46,633 nt of DNA from Vicinamibacteraceae bacterium (GTDB taxonomy: Bacteria; Acidobacteriota; Vicinamibacteria; Marinacidobacterales; Marinacidobacteraceae). Positions 24,152 through 33,541 of this stretch are shown piece by piece. The stretch covers positions 1 to 46,633 of the forward strand of contig JAAXGQ010000071.1 of assembly GCA_012271265.1 (NCBI GenBank), read 5' to 3'. Below the pieces are notes generated by a model. That model was not told the origin of the DNA. It did not search any database and worked only from the letters and a program-made list of their open reading frames with translations. How positions within the stretch are numbered: position 1 is the stretch's first letter; each line of letters opens with the position of its first letter. Both the position numbers and the translations under genes were made by a program.

Positions 24152-25608
24152 GGGGCGACTCCCCGGTGGCCGAAAGCCGGCTGGGGGGCCGGTGGACGGG
24201 CGCCGAGACCGCTCGCCAGGGTCCGGAAGCGGCGCCCGCGGTCCCTGTAATTGGCGAAGAGGTCGAAGCTGGAGCACCCGGGCGAGAGGAGGACGATCCC
24301 GCCGCCCCGGGCTTTCGCCGCACGGAAGGCGCGTCGTACGGCCTGGTCGAGGCTGTCCGCGGTCCGGACGGGGACGCTGCGGATATCCAGGACGATGCGG
24401 GAGGTCGCGGCCCCGATGGCGTGGACCGTGCGTACGTTGCGGCGGGGGAGGTCAGCGTCCAGCTCGGCGAAGCTGCCGCCCTTCAGGATTCCGCCGAGGA
24501 TCAGCTCGATCCCTCCGGCAGGAGTCGCGGGCGTTCCCAGGGCGCCAAGCGCGGCCGCGGTGGCGACGAGCGTGGTCGCCCGCGAGTCGTTGACGAAGCG
24601 GACGCCCCCGGCCCCGCCGAGGTCCTCGATGGCGTGGGGGAGTCCGCGGAAGCCCCGGGCCGCCGCCTCCACCGCCTGCCTCGGCGCCCCGAACAGGCGG
24701 GCCGCGGTGGCGGCCGCGGTCAGGTTGCGCTGCTGGTGGAGGGGCGCGAAGGGGAGGACGTCGAGGCGGGCGAGCACCTCGGGGCGGCCTCCCGCGCGGA
24801 GGACCGCCCGTCCGCGCTCGATCACCACCTCCGTGTCCGCGGTCCCGGCCCCGCCGCCGAAGGGCAGGAGCGCCGCTCCGGTCGTGCCGGCCGCGGTCTC
24901 GGCGAGGGAGCGGGCCACCGGATCAGCTCCGTCGAAGACCGCGATGTCGCCGGCGGTCTGGTTCTCGAAGATGCGGGCCTTCGAGCGGTGGTAGTGCTCC
25001 CGGTCCGGGTGCCAGTCGAGATGGTCCTCCGCGACCGCGAGCAGCACGGCCACCCGCGCCCGGAAGCGGGCGATCGTGGCCAGCTGGAAGCTGGAGACCT
25101 CGATCACCGCAACGGCTTCCGGCCCGAAGCCCGGGGCAACCGCGGAGAGAGGCCGGCCCAGGTTGCCGCAGGCCACGGCGTCCTGGCCCGCCCGCCGGAG
25201 CGCTTCCGCGAGCAGGGTGGTGACCGAGGACTTGCCCTTCGTCCCGGTTACCGCAGCAATCCGCGCCGCCGGCTCCCCGAGCGCCCGGTAGCCGAGTTCG
25301 AGCTCGCTCCAGACCGGGATGCCGGCTTCCTGCGCCCGCACCAGGATGGCCGAGTCCGGCGGAAACCCGGGGCTGGCCACCACCAGCGAGACGCCGTCGA
25401 GCAGCGAGGGCGGATGGCCGCCGGCGGCCAGCCGGGCGCCCAGTCGGCGCAGCCGGGGCGCGGCGGCGATCTCCGCCTCCACCCGGGCGTCGGCGACCAG
25501 CGGGTCCCGTCCCAGCCGCAGCAGAAGCTCCGCCGCCGCCGCCCCGCTGATCCCGGCGCCAAGCACCACGACTCCGGGGCCGGGAATCCCGTCTGCCGCA
25601 ACCGCCAT
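24148..25608 (-). CDS. murD: UDP-MurNAc-L-Ala--D-glutamate ligase
   Basis: A 486-residue Mur ligase adding D-Glu to the stem peptide. The N-terminal domain has VVLGAGISGAAAAELL. The ATP loop reads GTKGKSS in place of the usual GTNGKST. Other landmarks are HLDWH, FVNDSRATT (usually NDSKAT) and LSPGCSSFD. The N-to-K and K-to-R substitutions are conservative for phosphate contact, so the enzyme should be active. It starts 3 nt after the mraY stop and ends within the ftsW start. Confidence 0.95.
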   Translation of the reverse strand: MAVAADGIPGPGVVVLGAGISGAAAAELLLRLGRDPLVADARVEAEIAAAPRLRRLGARLAAGGHPPSLLDGVSLVVASPGFPPDSAILVRAQEAGIPVWSELELGYRALGEPAARIAAVTGTKGKSSVTTLLAEALRRAGQDAVACGNLGRPLSAVAPGFGPEAVAVIEVSSFQLATIARFRARVAVLLAVAEDHLDWHPDREHYHRSKARIFENQTAGDIAVFDGADPVARSLAETAAGTTGAALLPFGGGAGTADTEVVIERGRAVLRAGGRPEVLARLDVLPFAPLHQQRNLTAAATAARLFGAPRQAVEAAARGFRGLPHAIEDLGGAGGVRFVNDSRATTLVATAAALGALGTPATPAGGIELILGGILKGGSFAELDADLPRRNVRTVHAIGAATSRIVLDIRSVPVRTADSLDQAVRRAFRAAKARGGGIVLLSPGCSSFDLFANYRDRGRRFRTLASGLGARPPAPQPAFGHRGVAP

Positions 25609-25611
25609 CGT

Positions 25612-26691
25612 TCATCGCAGCTTCAGGGTGGTCAGCGCGGCGAGGGCGCAGAGGAAGGCAAGGATCCAGAAGCGGACGCTGACCTGGGATTCCTTCCAGC
25701 CGGAGAGCTCGAAGTGGTGGTGGATCGGCGCCATCCGGAAGATGCGGCGGCCGGTGAGCTTGTAGCCGGCGACCTGGATGATCACCGAGGCCGCTTCGAG
25801 GACGAAGACGCCGCCGACGAAGACCAGCAGCATCTCCTGGCGGATCAGGATCGCCTGAATGCCGATCGCGGCGCCGAGGGCGAGCGACCCCACATCCCCC
25901 ATGAACACCCGGGCCGGATGGGCGTTGAACCAGAGGAAACCGAGCGCCGCCCCCATCACCGAGGCGCCGAAGATCGTCACCTCCGAGGCGCCAGGGACGT
26001 TCACGATGTCGAGATAGGCCGAGAGCTCGGCGTGCCCGGAGAGGTAGGTGATCGCGGTGTAGACCGCGGCGGCGACGAGGACGCAGCCGGCCGCGAGGCC
26101 GTCGAGGCCGTCGGTGAGGTTCACCGCGTTCGACGAGGCGACGAGCACCAGCGCGACCGCCGGGACCAGCAGCACCCCGACATCGGGCTGGAACTCCTTG
26201 ATGAACGGGAAGACCACCCGACTGGTGAAGTGGCCGCCGGCGGCGAAGTGGAGGAGGAGACCCCCGGTGGCCAGCCCCAGCAGGGTCTGGAGACCGAACT
26301 TGGTCCTGGCGCGCATCCCGCCCCGGCCGCGCAGCTTGCCCCAGTCGTCGTGGAAGCCGATCGCGCCGAAGGCCAGCAGGGTGAGGACGGCGGTCCAGAC
26401 CAGCCGGTTCGTGAGGTCCGCCCAGAGAAGGGTGGCCACCAGCACCGAGGCCACGATCAGCACGCCCCCCATCGTGGGCGTGCCCGCCTTGACCTCGTGG
26501 TGCTTCGGGCCGTCCTCGCGGATCCGCTCCCCCACCCGCAGCTCACGGAGGCGGGCAATGACCACCGGGCCGAGCGCCAGCGAGAGCACGATCGCGGTGA
26601 TCGCCGCGGCGGCCGTGCGCACCGAGACAAAGCGGAAGACGCCGAGCGGCGAAATCACGTCGGAGAAGGACGCGAGCAGGTCGCCGAGCAT
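25612..26691 (-). CDS. mraY: Phospho-N-acetylmuramoyl-pentapeptide transferase
   Basis: A 359-residue integral membrane enzyme that transfers phospho-MurNAc-pentapeptide to undecaprenyl phosphate to give lipid I. It has about ten helices and the family motifs KAGTPTMGG, FHDDWGK (catalytic Asp pair), SSNAVNLTDGLDGLA, FMGDVGSLALG and IHHHFELSGW. The ATG at 26691 overlaps the murF stop by 1 nt. Confidence 0.97.
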   Translation of the reverse strand: MLGDLLASFSDVISPLGVFRFVSVRTAAAAITAIVLSLALGPVVIARLRELRVGERIREDGPKHHEVKAGTPTMGGVLIVASVLVATLLWADLTNRLVWTAVLTLLAFGAIGFHDDWGKLRGRGGMRARTKFGLQTLLGLATGGLLLHFAAGGHFTSRVVFPFIKEFQPDVGVLLVPAVALVLVASSNAVNLTDGLDGLAAGCVLVAAAVYTAITYLSGHAELSAYLDIVNVPGASEVTIFGASVMGAALGFLWFNAHPARVFMGDVGSLALGAAIGIQAILIRQEMLLVFVGGVFVLEAASVIIQVAGYKLTGRRIFRMAPIHHHFELSGWKESQVSVRFWILAFLCALAALTTLKLR

Positions 26692-28073
26692 CAGCGGGCC
26701 TCCCCTTCGAGCCGGCGGAGGGCGCGTTCGAGGCGGACGCCCCGGGAGGCCTTGAACAGCGCCAGATCGCCGGGGCGGAGGGCGCCGGCGAGGAGCACCG
26801 CCGCCGCTTCCGGATCGACGGCGGTCGCGGTGGGCGCACCACCCCCCGCGGCCGCTTCGGCGACCACGCCGCCGAGCGCTCCGACGCCGACAACGAGGTC
26901 GAGCCCCGCCTCCGCCGCCGCCCGGCCGCATCGGGCGTGGAGCGCTTCCGAGTCGTCGCCGAGCTCGAGCATGGCGCCGGCGACCAGCACCCTCCTCCCG
27001 CCGGGGCCGGGCGCGGCGGCGGCGAGGCTGCGGATTGCCGCAACCATCGCCTTGGGATTCGCGTTGTAGGTGTCGTCGATGGCGGTCGCGCCGGCAGGGA
27101 GGCGGATCCGCCGGCCCCGGCCGGGGAGCGGGGCGAGCTCCGCCACCCCGCCGGCGGCGGCCGCGAGCGGGACCCCGAGCGCGGTGGCGGCGGCGAGCCC
27201 GGCAAGGACGTTCATCGCGTTGTGGCGGCCCTCGAGCCGACAACGCACCGGGACACCGACGCCGCCGAAGGCGCTCGCACGGAACTCCAGCCCGCCTTCG
27301 AGAGCGCGGAAGGCGGCCCCGTGGACATCGGTCCCGGAAGAAAAGCCGTAGCTGAGCCGGCGGCCGGAGAAGCGGTCGGCCTGGCCCTTCACGCGGGCGT
27401 CGTCGGCGTTCACCACCGCGGTGGCGCCGGCGGGGAGCGCTTCGTAGAGCTCACCCTTCGCCTCGGCGATCGCGTCGAGGGAGCCGAAAAACTCGAGGTG
27501 GGCCTCGGCAATCGTGGTAATCAGCCCGCAGTCGGGGACGGCAATCGCGGTCAGGTCGCGGATCTCGCCGGGGGCCGACATCCCCAGCTCCACCACGCCC
27601 ACCGGCTCGCCTTCCGCGGCAAGCAGCGAGAGCGGCAGGCCCCAGTGGTTGTTCCAGTTGCCCCGGGACTCGAAGACCGGGAAGGCGGCCCCGATCGCGG
27701 CGGCGGCGGCGGCGCGGGTGGTCGTCTTCCCCACGCTGCCGGTGATCGCCACCACCCGGGCGCCGCTCTCGAGCCGGCGATGGCGGGCGAGGGCGCCGAG
27801 GGCGCGGGTGGTGTCGTCCACGCGGATGAGGAACATCTGCCCGGCTTCGGGGGTTCCAGCGGAGCCGCGGGCCTCGACCACCGCGCCGGCGGCGCCCTTT
27901 TGGAGGGCGGCGGGGACGAAGGCGTGGCCGTCGCGGTTCGGGCCCCGGATGGCGAAGAAGAGATCGCCCGGGAGGAGCGTCCGGGTGTCGATGGAGACCC
28001 CGCGAGCCACGCCGGGCGTTCCTTCGAGCGCGCCGTCCATGGCGGCGGCGGCGGCTTCGGCGGCGAGCCTCAC
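26691..28073 (-). CDS. murF: UDP-MurNAc-tripeptide--D-Ala-D-Ala ligase
   Basis: A 460-residue Mur ligase that adds D-Ala-D-Ala. The N-terminal domain has GVSIDTRTLLPGDLFFAIRG. The ATP loop is GSVGKTTT. Other landmarks are ESRGNWNNHWGLPLSLL, EAHLEFFGS, EGRHNAMN and DDTYNANP. It starts with GTG in a GTGA overlap with the murE stop. A ddl gene, needed to supply the dipeptide, is not in this window. Confidence 0.96.
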   Translation of the reverse strand: MRLAAEAAAAAMDGALEGTPGVARGVSIDTRTLLPGDLFFAIRGPNRDGHAFVPAALQKGAAGAVVEARGSAGTPEAGQMFLIRVDDTTRALGALARHRRLESGARVVAITGSVGKTTTRAAAAAAIGAAFPVFESRGNWNNHWGLPLSLLAAEGEPVGVVELGMSAPGEIRDLTAIAVPDCGLITTIAEAHLEFFGSLDAIAEAKGELYEALPAGATAVVNADDARVKGQADRFSGRRLSYGFSSGTDVHGAAFRALEGGLEFRASAFGGVGVPVRCRLEGRHNAMNVLAGLAAATALGVPLAAAAGGVAELAPLPGRGRRIRLPAGATAIDDTYNANPKAMVAAIRSLAAAAPGPGGRRVLVAGAMLELGDDSEALHARCGRAAAEAGLDLVVGVGALGGVVAEAAAGGGAPTATAVDPEAAAVLLAGALRPGDLALFKASRGVRLERALRRLEGEAR

Positions 28074-29623
28074 GCGAGGGCCCTCTGCCGGATGGCCTCC
28101 CGGGCCAGCACCCGGTCGTCGAGCGGGATCCTCCGGTCAGCCACCGCCTGGAGGCCTTCGTGGCCGCGTCCGGCAATCACCACCAGGTCGGCGGGCGCGG
28201 CGTCCGCCACCGTGCGCTCGATGGCGCGGCGGCGGTCCGGCTCGGCTTCGATGGTGGCGCCGAGCAGCGGATTGTCGGCGCCGAGGCGGATGTCGGCGAT
28301 GATGCTCGCCGGATCCTCGCTCCGGGGGTTGTCGGAAGTGACGACCACCCGGTCGGCGAGCCGGGCGGCGGCATCGCCCATCAGCGGACGCTTCTCGCGG
28401 TCCCGGTCGCCCCCGCAGCCGAAGACCGCGGCGAGACGGCCGGCGCCGACCAGCACCCGTCCCTCGGCGAGGGCGCGGGCGAGGGCGTCGGGGGTGTGGG
28501 CGTAGTCCACCAGCACCGTCGGGCTCCCGTGAGCCGGGCGGGAGCCGGCGGAGGCCGGGAGAACGATCCGCTCCATCCGGCCCGGAGGCCCGGTGACCTG
28601 GCCGAGGAGATCGGCCGCCTGCTCGCCGGGCATCCCGAGCGCGGTGGCGGCGGCCCAGGCGGCGGCGAGGTTCAGCGCGTTGAAGGCGCCGACCAGCGGG
28701 CTCGTGACAGCGTACGAGCCATTTTCGGTCTGCAGCCGGAAGTGGAGCCCGTCGAGCCCCGACTCCACCCCGCGGATGCGCACGCTGGCCGTGGGGTCTT
28801 CGCCGAAACCGATGACCCGGGCGTCAGGTCGGAGCGTTCGCAGCTCGCGGGCGAGGCGGCGTCCGTGCGGGTCGTCGAGGCAGACCACCGCCGTACCGTC
28901 GTCGGCGAGGCTCTCCGTGAAGAGCCGCCGTTTCGCCCGGTAGTAGCTCTCGAAGTCGGGGTGGAAATCGAGGTGGTCCCGGGTGAGGTTCATGAACACC
29001 GCCGCCCGGAACCGGGTCCCGAGGAGGCGGCCCTGGGCGAGCCCGTGCGAGGAACACTCGACCGCGCCGGCGCGGCAGCCGGCCGCTTCCGCTTCGGCGA
29101 GGAAGGCCTGAAAATCGGAGGCCTCGCGGGTGGTGAGGCCCGGCCCGGCGCATTCGAGGGTGCGCGCGTCGGCGCCACGGCCGATCCGGGCGCGGTGGGT
29201 CACCGTCCCGGCAAGGAGGCTCGCATTCCACGCGGCGTGGAAGAGACCGTCGAGAAGCCACGCGGTCGTCGTCTTGCCGTTCGTCCCGGTGATCCCGGCC
29301 AGGCGCATCCTCTCCGCAGGGCGGCCGTGGAAGCGGGCGGCGATGGGGCCGAGCGCACGGCGAGCGTCGGCCACCCGGACGGTGGGAAGGCCGGTCGGGG
29401 CGGCGTCCCCGCGCTCCACGACCGCCGCGGCGGCCCCGGCGCTTCCGGCGGCTTCCAGGTAGTCGTGGCCGTCGGCGGTCCCTCCGGGGAAGGCGACGAA
29501 GAGGTCGCCGGGGGCGAGCCGGCGCGAGTCGCAGGCGACCCCGCCGACCAGGACGGTCTCCGCGCCGGGCGACCACGCCGGGTCCATTCCTTCGAGGAGG
29601 ACGGCGAGCGGAACCTGGCTCAT
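28070..29623 (-). CDS. murE: UDP-MurNAc-tripeptide synthetase (meso-DAP type)
   Basis: A 517-residue Mur ligase that adds the third stem-peptide residue. The ATP loop is GTNGKTTT. Other landmarks are ECSSHGL, NLTRDHLDFH and DYAHTPDAL. The DNPRSEDP motif in the C-terminal domain is the signature for meso-diaminopimelate rather than lysine, so the organism should have DAP-type peptidoglycan. The start at 29623 makes an ATGA overlap with the ftsI stop. Longer upstream readings run through ftsI in another frame. Confidence 0.96.
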   Translation of the reverse strand: MSQVPLAVLLEGMDPAWSPGAETVLVGGVACDSRRLAPGDLFVAFPGGTADGHDYLEAAGSAGAAAAVVERGDAAPTGLPTVRVADARRALGPIAARFHGRPAERMRLAGITGTNGKTTTAWLLDGLFHAAWNASLLAGTVTHRARIGRGADARTLECAGPGLTTREASDFQAFLAEAEAAGCRAGAVECSSHGLAQGRLLGTRFRAAVFMNLTRDHLDFHPDFESYYRAKRRLFTESLADDGTAVVCLDDPHGRRLARELRTLRPDARVIGFGEDPTASVRIRGVESGLDGLHFRLQTENGSYAVTSPLVGAFNALNLAAAWAAATALGMPGEQAADLLGQVTGPPGRMERIVLPASAGSRPAHGSPTVLVDYAHTPDALARALAEGRVLVGAGRLAAVFGCGGDRDREKRPLMGDAAARLADRVVVTSDNPRSEDPASIIADIRLGADNPLLGATIEAEPDRRRAIERTVADAAPADLVVIAGRGHEGLQAVADRRIPLDDRVLAREAIRQRALA

Positions 29624-31647
29624 CGTTCCGGTTGCTCCACGCGGGACGCCGGCGCCGTCTCCGCGACCGTCTCGCGGGACGGGACCGGCGACGGGCGAGA
29701 GACGGCGACCGTCGTGGTCGGGGCGGGGGGATTGGTTTCCCGGAAGAACATCCGCTGGAAGCGGAGCGGCGCCCCGCCAGCCGTCCCCGTCACCCCTCCC
29801 ACCCGGAGCGAACGGGCCACCAGATCCCGCTCCGGCAGCCCCACCCCCGGCGCGGCGGCGGGAACCGGAGAGGCTCCCACCCTGGGCGGCGCGAGGCGGG
29901 GCCGCTCGACGAGGAGCACTTCGGCCCCGGGGGCTGTTCGCCGGTACCGGCGCAGCATCCGCTCGGCGATCCGACCGAAGACCCGGGCGGCGTGGGCGCC
30001 GGAGTGGTTCGGCTTCTCGGCGTCGAGGATGACCACCCCGGAGAAGTGCGGCGCCTCCGCCGGCCAGAACCCGGCGAAGGATGCGCTGTAGCGCGTCTCC
30101 GAGTAGCGCCCGTTCTCCACGGTCTGGGCGGTCCCGGTCTTCCCGGCGACCTCGAAGCCGTCCACTCCCGCCGCCCCGCCGGTTCCTTCGGCGACCGCTC
30201 GGGCGAGCAGCCGCGTCACCCGGGAGGCGGTCCCGGCGCTCACGACCCGGCGGGGGGGCTGGAAGGGGACGGACTTTCGCCCGATCTCGCGGACCAGGCG
30301 GAGGGGCACGAGAACGCCCCCGTTCGCGATGGCGTTCACCGCCCGCACGAGCTGCACCGGCGTCACCGAAATCCCCTGCCCGAAGGAGACGGTGGCGAGG
30401 CGGATGCGGCGCCACTGCGTTCCCGGCGGCGAGATGCCCCGGCTCTCGCCGGAAAGGCCGAGGCCGCTTCCCTGCCCGAACCCGAAGCGGTCGAGGTACG
30501 ACCGCAATGTGGCCGAGCCGAGCCGTTCCGCCACCTGGAGGGTGCCGATGTTCGAGGAGCGGGCGATCACCCCCGCAAAGGTGAGGTCGCCGAGCGGCTT
30601 CCAGTCGCGGACGATCCGGCGGCCGATCGGGAACCGCCCCCCGGAAGTGTCGAACACCTCCTCTTCGTGGGTCACCCCCTCCTCCAGCGCCGCCGCCGCG
30701 GTGAACATCTTGAAGACCGAACCCGGCTCGTAGGGGTCGGTGATCGTCCGGTTCACGTAGGTGGAGGACGGGAAATCGCGGACCCGGTTCGGGTCGAAGG
30801 TGGGGGCGTTGGCGAGCGCGACGATTTCGCCGGTCCCGCTCTCGACCAGGATGACCGCGCCCCCGTGGGCGCCGATTTTCTCGATGCCCCGGGCCAGTTC
30901 CTCCTCGGCAATCGCCTGGGCGCCGGCGTCGAGGGTGAGACTGACCCCGGCTCCGGCGCGGGACTCCTGGACGATGCGGCTGCCCCGGCGGTTGCGCCGG
31001 CCATCGGTCCAGACGACCCGGCGGCCGGGCTCGCCGCGCACCACCTCGTCGAGGGTGTGCTCGACCCCGGCCAGGCCTTCGTTGTCGATGCCCACGAACC
31101 CGACGACCTGGGCGGCGAGGCTGGCTCCGGGGTAGTAGCGGCCGTACTCCTCGATCGTCCCGATGGGGAACCCGGTGGCCCGGGCGCATTCCACTTCCTC
31201 CGGCTCGGCCCGCCGCTTCAGCCAGGCGAACCGGGACTGGCGGACGAGTCCGGCGCGGACCCGGCTCTCGGGGGCGTGGAGGCAGCCGGCGAGCTGGCGG
31301 GTCGCGTCGACAAGGATCTTCGCCGAGTAGTCGGGCGGGACTACGTAGACCGAATCACGGGCGATGGTCAGCGCGAGCGGCCGCCCGTGGCGGTCGCGGA
31401 CCTCCCCCCGAAGCGGCGGAATCGGGAGGTCATGCTGGTGCTGAGCCCGGCCCCGGGCCTCCATGACCTCGTGGTGGAGCACCTGGACCTGGACCAGACG
31501 CCCCACCATCAGGGCGCTCCAGATCGCGAGCCCGGCGGCGGTCAGGAAGAGCCGCTGGGCGATCCTGGGCCGGGGGCCGGGGGCGTTTCGCGGCGCGGCG
31601 GGGATGGACCCGACCGGAATGCCCGGCGGCGGGATGCGGCTATTCAC
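29620..31647 (-). CDS. ftsI: Peptidoglycan D,D-transpeptidase FtsI (class B PBP)
   Basis: A 675-residue septal transpeptidase. One membrane helix (about 31-50) is followed by the pedestal domain (GEVRDRHGRPLAL) and the transpeptidase domain with Ser310-x-x-Lys313 (SVFK), Ser364-Ser365-Asn366 and Lys503-Thr-Gly (KTGT). The catalytic domain ends near 575. A further 100-residue tail is Pro/Ala/Arg-rich and may hold one degenerate PASTA-like segment around 600-650, which I cannot confirm. It overlaps ftsL by 8 bp and murE by 4 bp. The partner is FtsW, encoded 5.5 kb downstream in the same run. Confidence 0.95.
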   Translation of the reverse strand: MNSRIPPPGIPVGSIPAAPRNAPGPRPRIAQRLFLTAAGLAIWSALMVGRLVQVQVLHHEVMEARGRAQHQHDLPIPPLRGEVRDRHGRPLALTIARDSVYVVPPDYSAKILVDATRQLAGCLHAPESRVRAGLVRQSRFAWLKRRAEPEEVECARATGFPIGTIEEYGRYYPGASLAAQVVGFVGIDNEGLAGVEHTLDEVVRGEPGRRVVWTDGRRNRRGSRIVQESRAGAGVSLTLDAGAQAIAEEELARGIEKIGAHGGAVILVESGTGEIVALANAPTFDPNRVRDFPSSTYVNRTITDPYEPGSVFKMFTAAAALEEGVTHEEEVFDTSGGRFPIGRRIVRDWKPLGDLTFAGVIARSSNIGTLQVAERLGSATLRSYLDRFGFGQGSGLGLSGESRGISPPGTQWRRIRLATVSFGQGISVTPVQLVRAVNAIANGGVLVPLRLVREIGRKSVPFQPPRRVVSAGTASRVTRLLARAVAEGTGGAAGVDGFEVAGKTGTAQTVENGRYSETRYSASFAGFWPAEAPHFSGVVILDAEKPNHSGAHAARVFGRIAERMLRRYRRTAPGAEVLLVERPRLAPPRVGASPVPAAAPGVGLPERDLVARSLRVGGVTGTAGGAPLRFQRMFFRETNPPAPTTTVAVSRPSPVPSRETVAETAPASRVEQPER

Positions 31648-32002
31648 CGAACCCTCCTTCGGGGCCGGCCATCTGCAGGATCACCGTCTCCTCGGGCGGC
31701 GCGAGGCCGAGGGTCTCCCGCGCCGCGCGTTCCACCGCAAGCGGGTTCGTGAGCTCGTTCAGTTCGAGGCGCTGGCGCTGGATGAGCTTTTCCAGCTCTT
31801 CCTTCTCGAACCGGAGGCGTTCCACCTGGTAGCCAACCCGCACCGCCTCGACGTTCGACCAGGCGGCGGTGGTGAGGATCGCGAGGGGGATGACGCCGAG
31901 GATCACGTAGCGCAGCAGTTGCCCGTAGCGGGCGCCGTCGGCCCGCCGCCGCAGCCAGCGGTTGCTGGGCCGGTAGCCGAGGTCGTCCCGGCCGGGGGTC
32001 AT
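31640..32002 (-). CDS. ftsL: Cell division protein FtsL-like
   Basis: A 120-residue bitopic protein: basic N-terminus, one membrane helix (about 31-48), then a charged heptad-like coiled coil (about 50-85, 'QVERLRFEKEELEKLIQRQRLELNEL' in part). It ends with the 'NPLAVERAARETLGL' pattern of FtsL/FtsB proteins. Identity rests on this topology and on its place between rsmH and ftsI. The start overlaps the rsmH stop (ATGA). It should form the FtsQLB complex that activates FtsWI. Confidence 0.87.
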   Translation of the reverse strand: MTPGRDDLGYRPSNRWLRRRADGARYGQLLRYVILGVIPLAILTTAAWSNVEAVRVGYQVERLRFEKEELEKLIQRQRLELNELTNPLAVERAARETLGLAPPEETVILQMAGPEGGFGE

Positions 32003-33000
32003 GGTGGGGCTCCTCCGCTGTCGGTCGGGGCGCGGCGGAGGACGCGCAATCTGGCGCTCCGGGAGCGGGGGTTGGCAGCACGCTCCGCCTCGCCCGGGCG
32101 GAGCGGCCGCTTCGTTGCGACCTCGAACTCCCTGGTGGCGGCGAGGGCGCGGAACCCGTGCTTCACCGGCCGGTCCTCGCCGGAGTGGTAGGCGATGACC
32201 ACCAGCGCGCCCCCCGGAGCGAGCCGCTTCGGAGCTTCGTCGAGCGCCGCGGCGAGCGCCTCCTCCTCCCGGTTCACCGCCGAGCGGACGGCGAGGAAGG
32301 TCCGGGTGGCGGGGTCGATGCGCCCTCGCCTCGGCCCGGTGGCGGCGATGACCGCGGCTCGCAGGTCGCCGGTGGTGCGTAGCGGCCGGCGGTGGACGAT
32401 GCGGCGGGCGATCCGCCGCGATCGGCGCTCACCGAAGCGGTAGAGGAGGTCGGCGATGTCCCGTTCGTCGAGGCGGTCGAGAAGCTCGGCCGCCGTCTCC
32501 CCGCCGGAGGCGGAGTCGAAGCGCATGTCGAGCGGCCCCGGCCGACGCAGCGAGAATCCCCTCTTTCCGGTGTCGATCTGCGGGCTGGAGAGGCCAAGGT
32601 CGAAAAGGATGCCGTCCACCCGGTCCCATCCGGCCTTGTCGAGGGCGTCCCCGAGGGCGACGAAGTCGTGGGCGAGGAACGAGAAGCAGGGGTTCCTTGC
32701 GGCGAGGCGCTCCGCCTCGGGGGCGGCGTCGGGGTCCTTGTCGAGGCCGAGCACCCGGGCCCCGGGAGTGGCGGCGAGGATGCCCCGGGCGTGTCCACCC
32801 CGGCCGAAGGTGGCGTCGAGGTAACGCCCGCCGGGTCGCGGGTTCAGGAAGCGGATCGCCTCGTCGAGGAGGACCGGCAGGTGTTCGGCCGGGGCTCGCC
32901 GGGACGGCGCGGAAGGCGGGCGGGCCGGGGGCGTCACCCTTGAGCGGGCGAAGTGCAGGACGGCGCCGATGGTCGGCGTCCCGAAGGAGACCGCGCGCAC
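31999..33000 (-). CDS. rsmH: 16S rRNA (cytosine-1402-N4)-methyltransferase
   Basis: A 333-residue SAM-dependent RsmH (MraW). Landmarks are HLPVLLDEAI, YLDATFGRGGHARGIL (SAM loop), LGLDKDPDA, GILFDLGLSSPQID and PLDMRFD. The C-terminal motif reads AYHSGEDRPVK where most family members have FHSLEDR. The first 35 residues, from the GTG at 33000, are poorly conserved. The start is therefore uncertain and could lie further downstream before SRRAPAEHLPVLL. It begins 1 bp after the mraZ stop. Confidence 0.95.
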   Translation of the reverse strand: MRAVSFGTPTIGAVLHFARSRVTPPARPPSAPSRRAPAEHLPVLLDEAIRFLNPRPGGRYLDATFGRGGHARGILAATPGARVLGLDKDPDAAPEAERLAARNPCFSFLAHDFVALGDALDKAGWDRVDGILFDLGLSSPQIDTGKRGFSLRRPGPLDMRFDSASGGETAAELLDRLDERDIADLLYRFGERRSRRIARRIVHRRPLRTTGDLRAAVIAATGPRRGRIDPATRTFLAVRSAVNREEEALAAALDEAPKRLAPGGALVVIAYHSGEDRPVKHGFRALAATREFEVATKRPLRPGEAERAANPRSRSARLRVLRRAPTDSGGAPP

Positions 33001-33001
33001 G

Positions 33002-33436
33002 TCAGGACCCTCCGGCGGCGAGGTCGGTCAGCTCCTCGTCGGAGGGGCGGTCGGCTTCGAGCCGGGCGCGGAGGAGATCGCCGTTCCAGGCTTCGAGGTA
33101 GCGCCCCTGCCCCAGCACGTCCACCTTTCCCACCAGCCGCGCCTTCGCCCGCAGCGGGCGGGGGAAGAGCACCCGGCCCTGGGCGTCGAGATGGCGCTCG
33201 TCGCCGTAGGCGTTTACGTAGCGGCGGAACTTCCGGCTCTTCGGGTCCAGCGCGTTGCGGTGCCGGTCCTCGATCTCCTTCCACACCGACATCGGGAAAA
33301 TGCACGCGCATTCGCCGTCGAGGCTGGTCAGGAAGACGCGCGGCTCCCCGTCCTCCATCAGTTTCCGGTGGAAGGCGGTCGGAACCTTCAGCCGTCCCTT
33401 GGCGTCCACGGTGGCGGCGTGGTTTCCCCGGAACAT
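33002..33436 (-). CDS. mraZ: Transcriptional regulator MraZ
   Basis: A 144-residue protein with two AbrB-like swapped-hairpin domains, the DNA-binding regulator of dcw clusters. It begins MFRGNHAATVDAKGRLKVP, with the first DAKGR motif. The second motif is LDAQGRVLFP at about 90-100. I chose the ATG at 33436 because it gives the standard family length and start; a reading 63 nt longer adds a Pro-rich stretch. First gene of the cluster. In E. coli MraZ represses its own operon through direct repeats, and matching repeats lie upstream here. Confidence 0.95.
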   Translation of the reverse strand: MFRGNHAATVDAKGRLKVPTAFHRKLMEDGEPRVFLTSLDGECACIFPMSVWKEIEDRHRNALDPKSRKFRRYVNAYGDERHLDAQGRVLFPRPLRAKARLVGKVDVLGQGRYLEAWNGDLLRARLEADRPSDEELTDLAAGGS

Positions 33437-33541
33437 GATCGAAGGCGCTGGATTCGGGATAGACGGCGGCGGAGAGGGGCCTGATCCCGGACGTTCCATC
33501 AGGGGAGTGAAGCGTTCTTGTGATCAGGGTTCGAATGATGA

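Noticed and set aside
29624-31189. Extended murE reading through ftsI
   Set aside because: It lies in another frame of ftsI; the ATG at 29623 gives normal MurE length and an ATGA junction.
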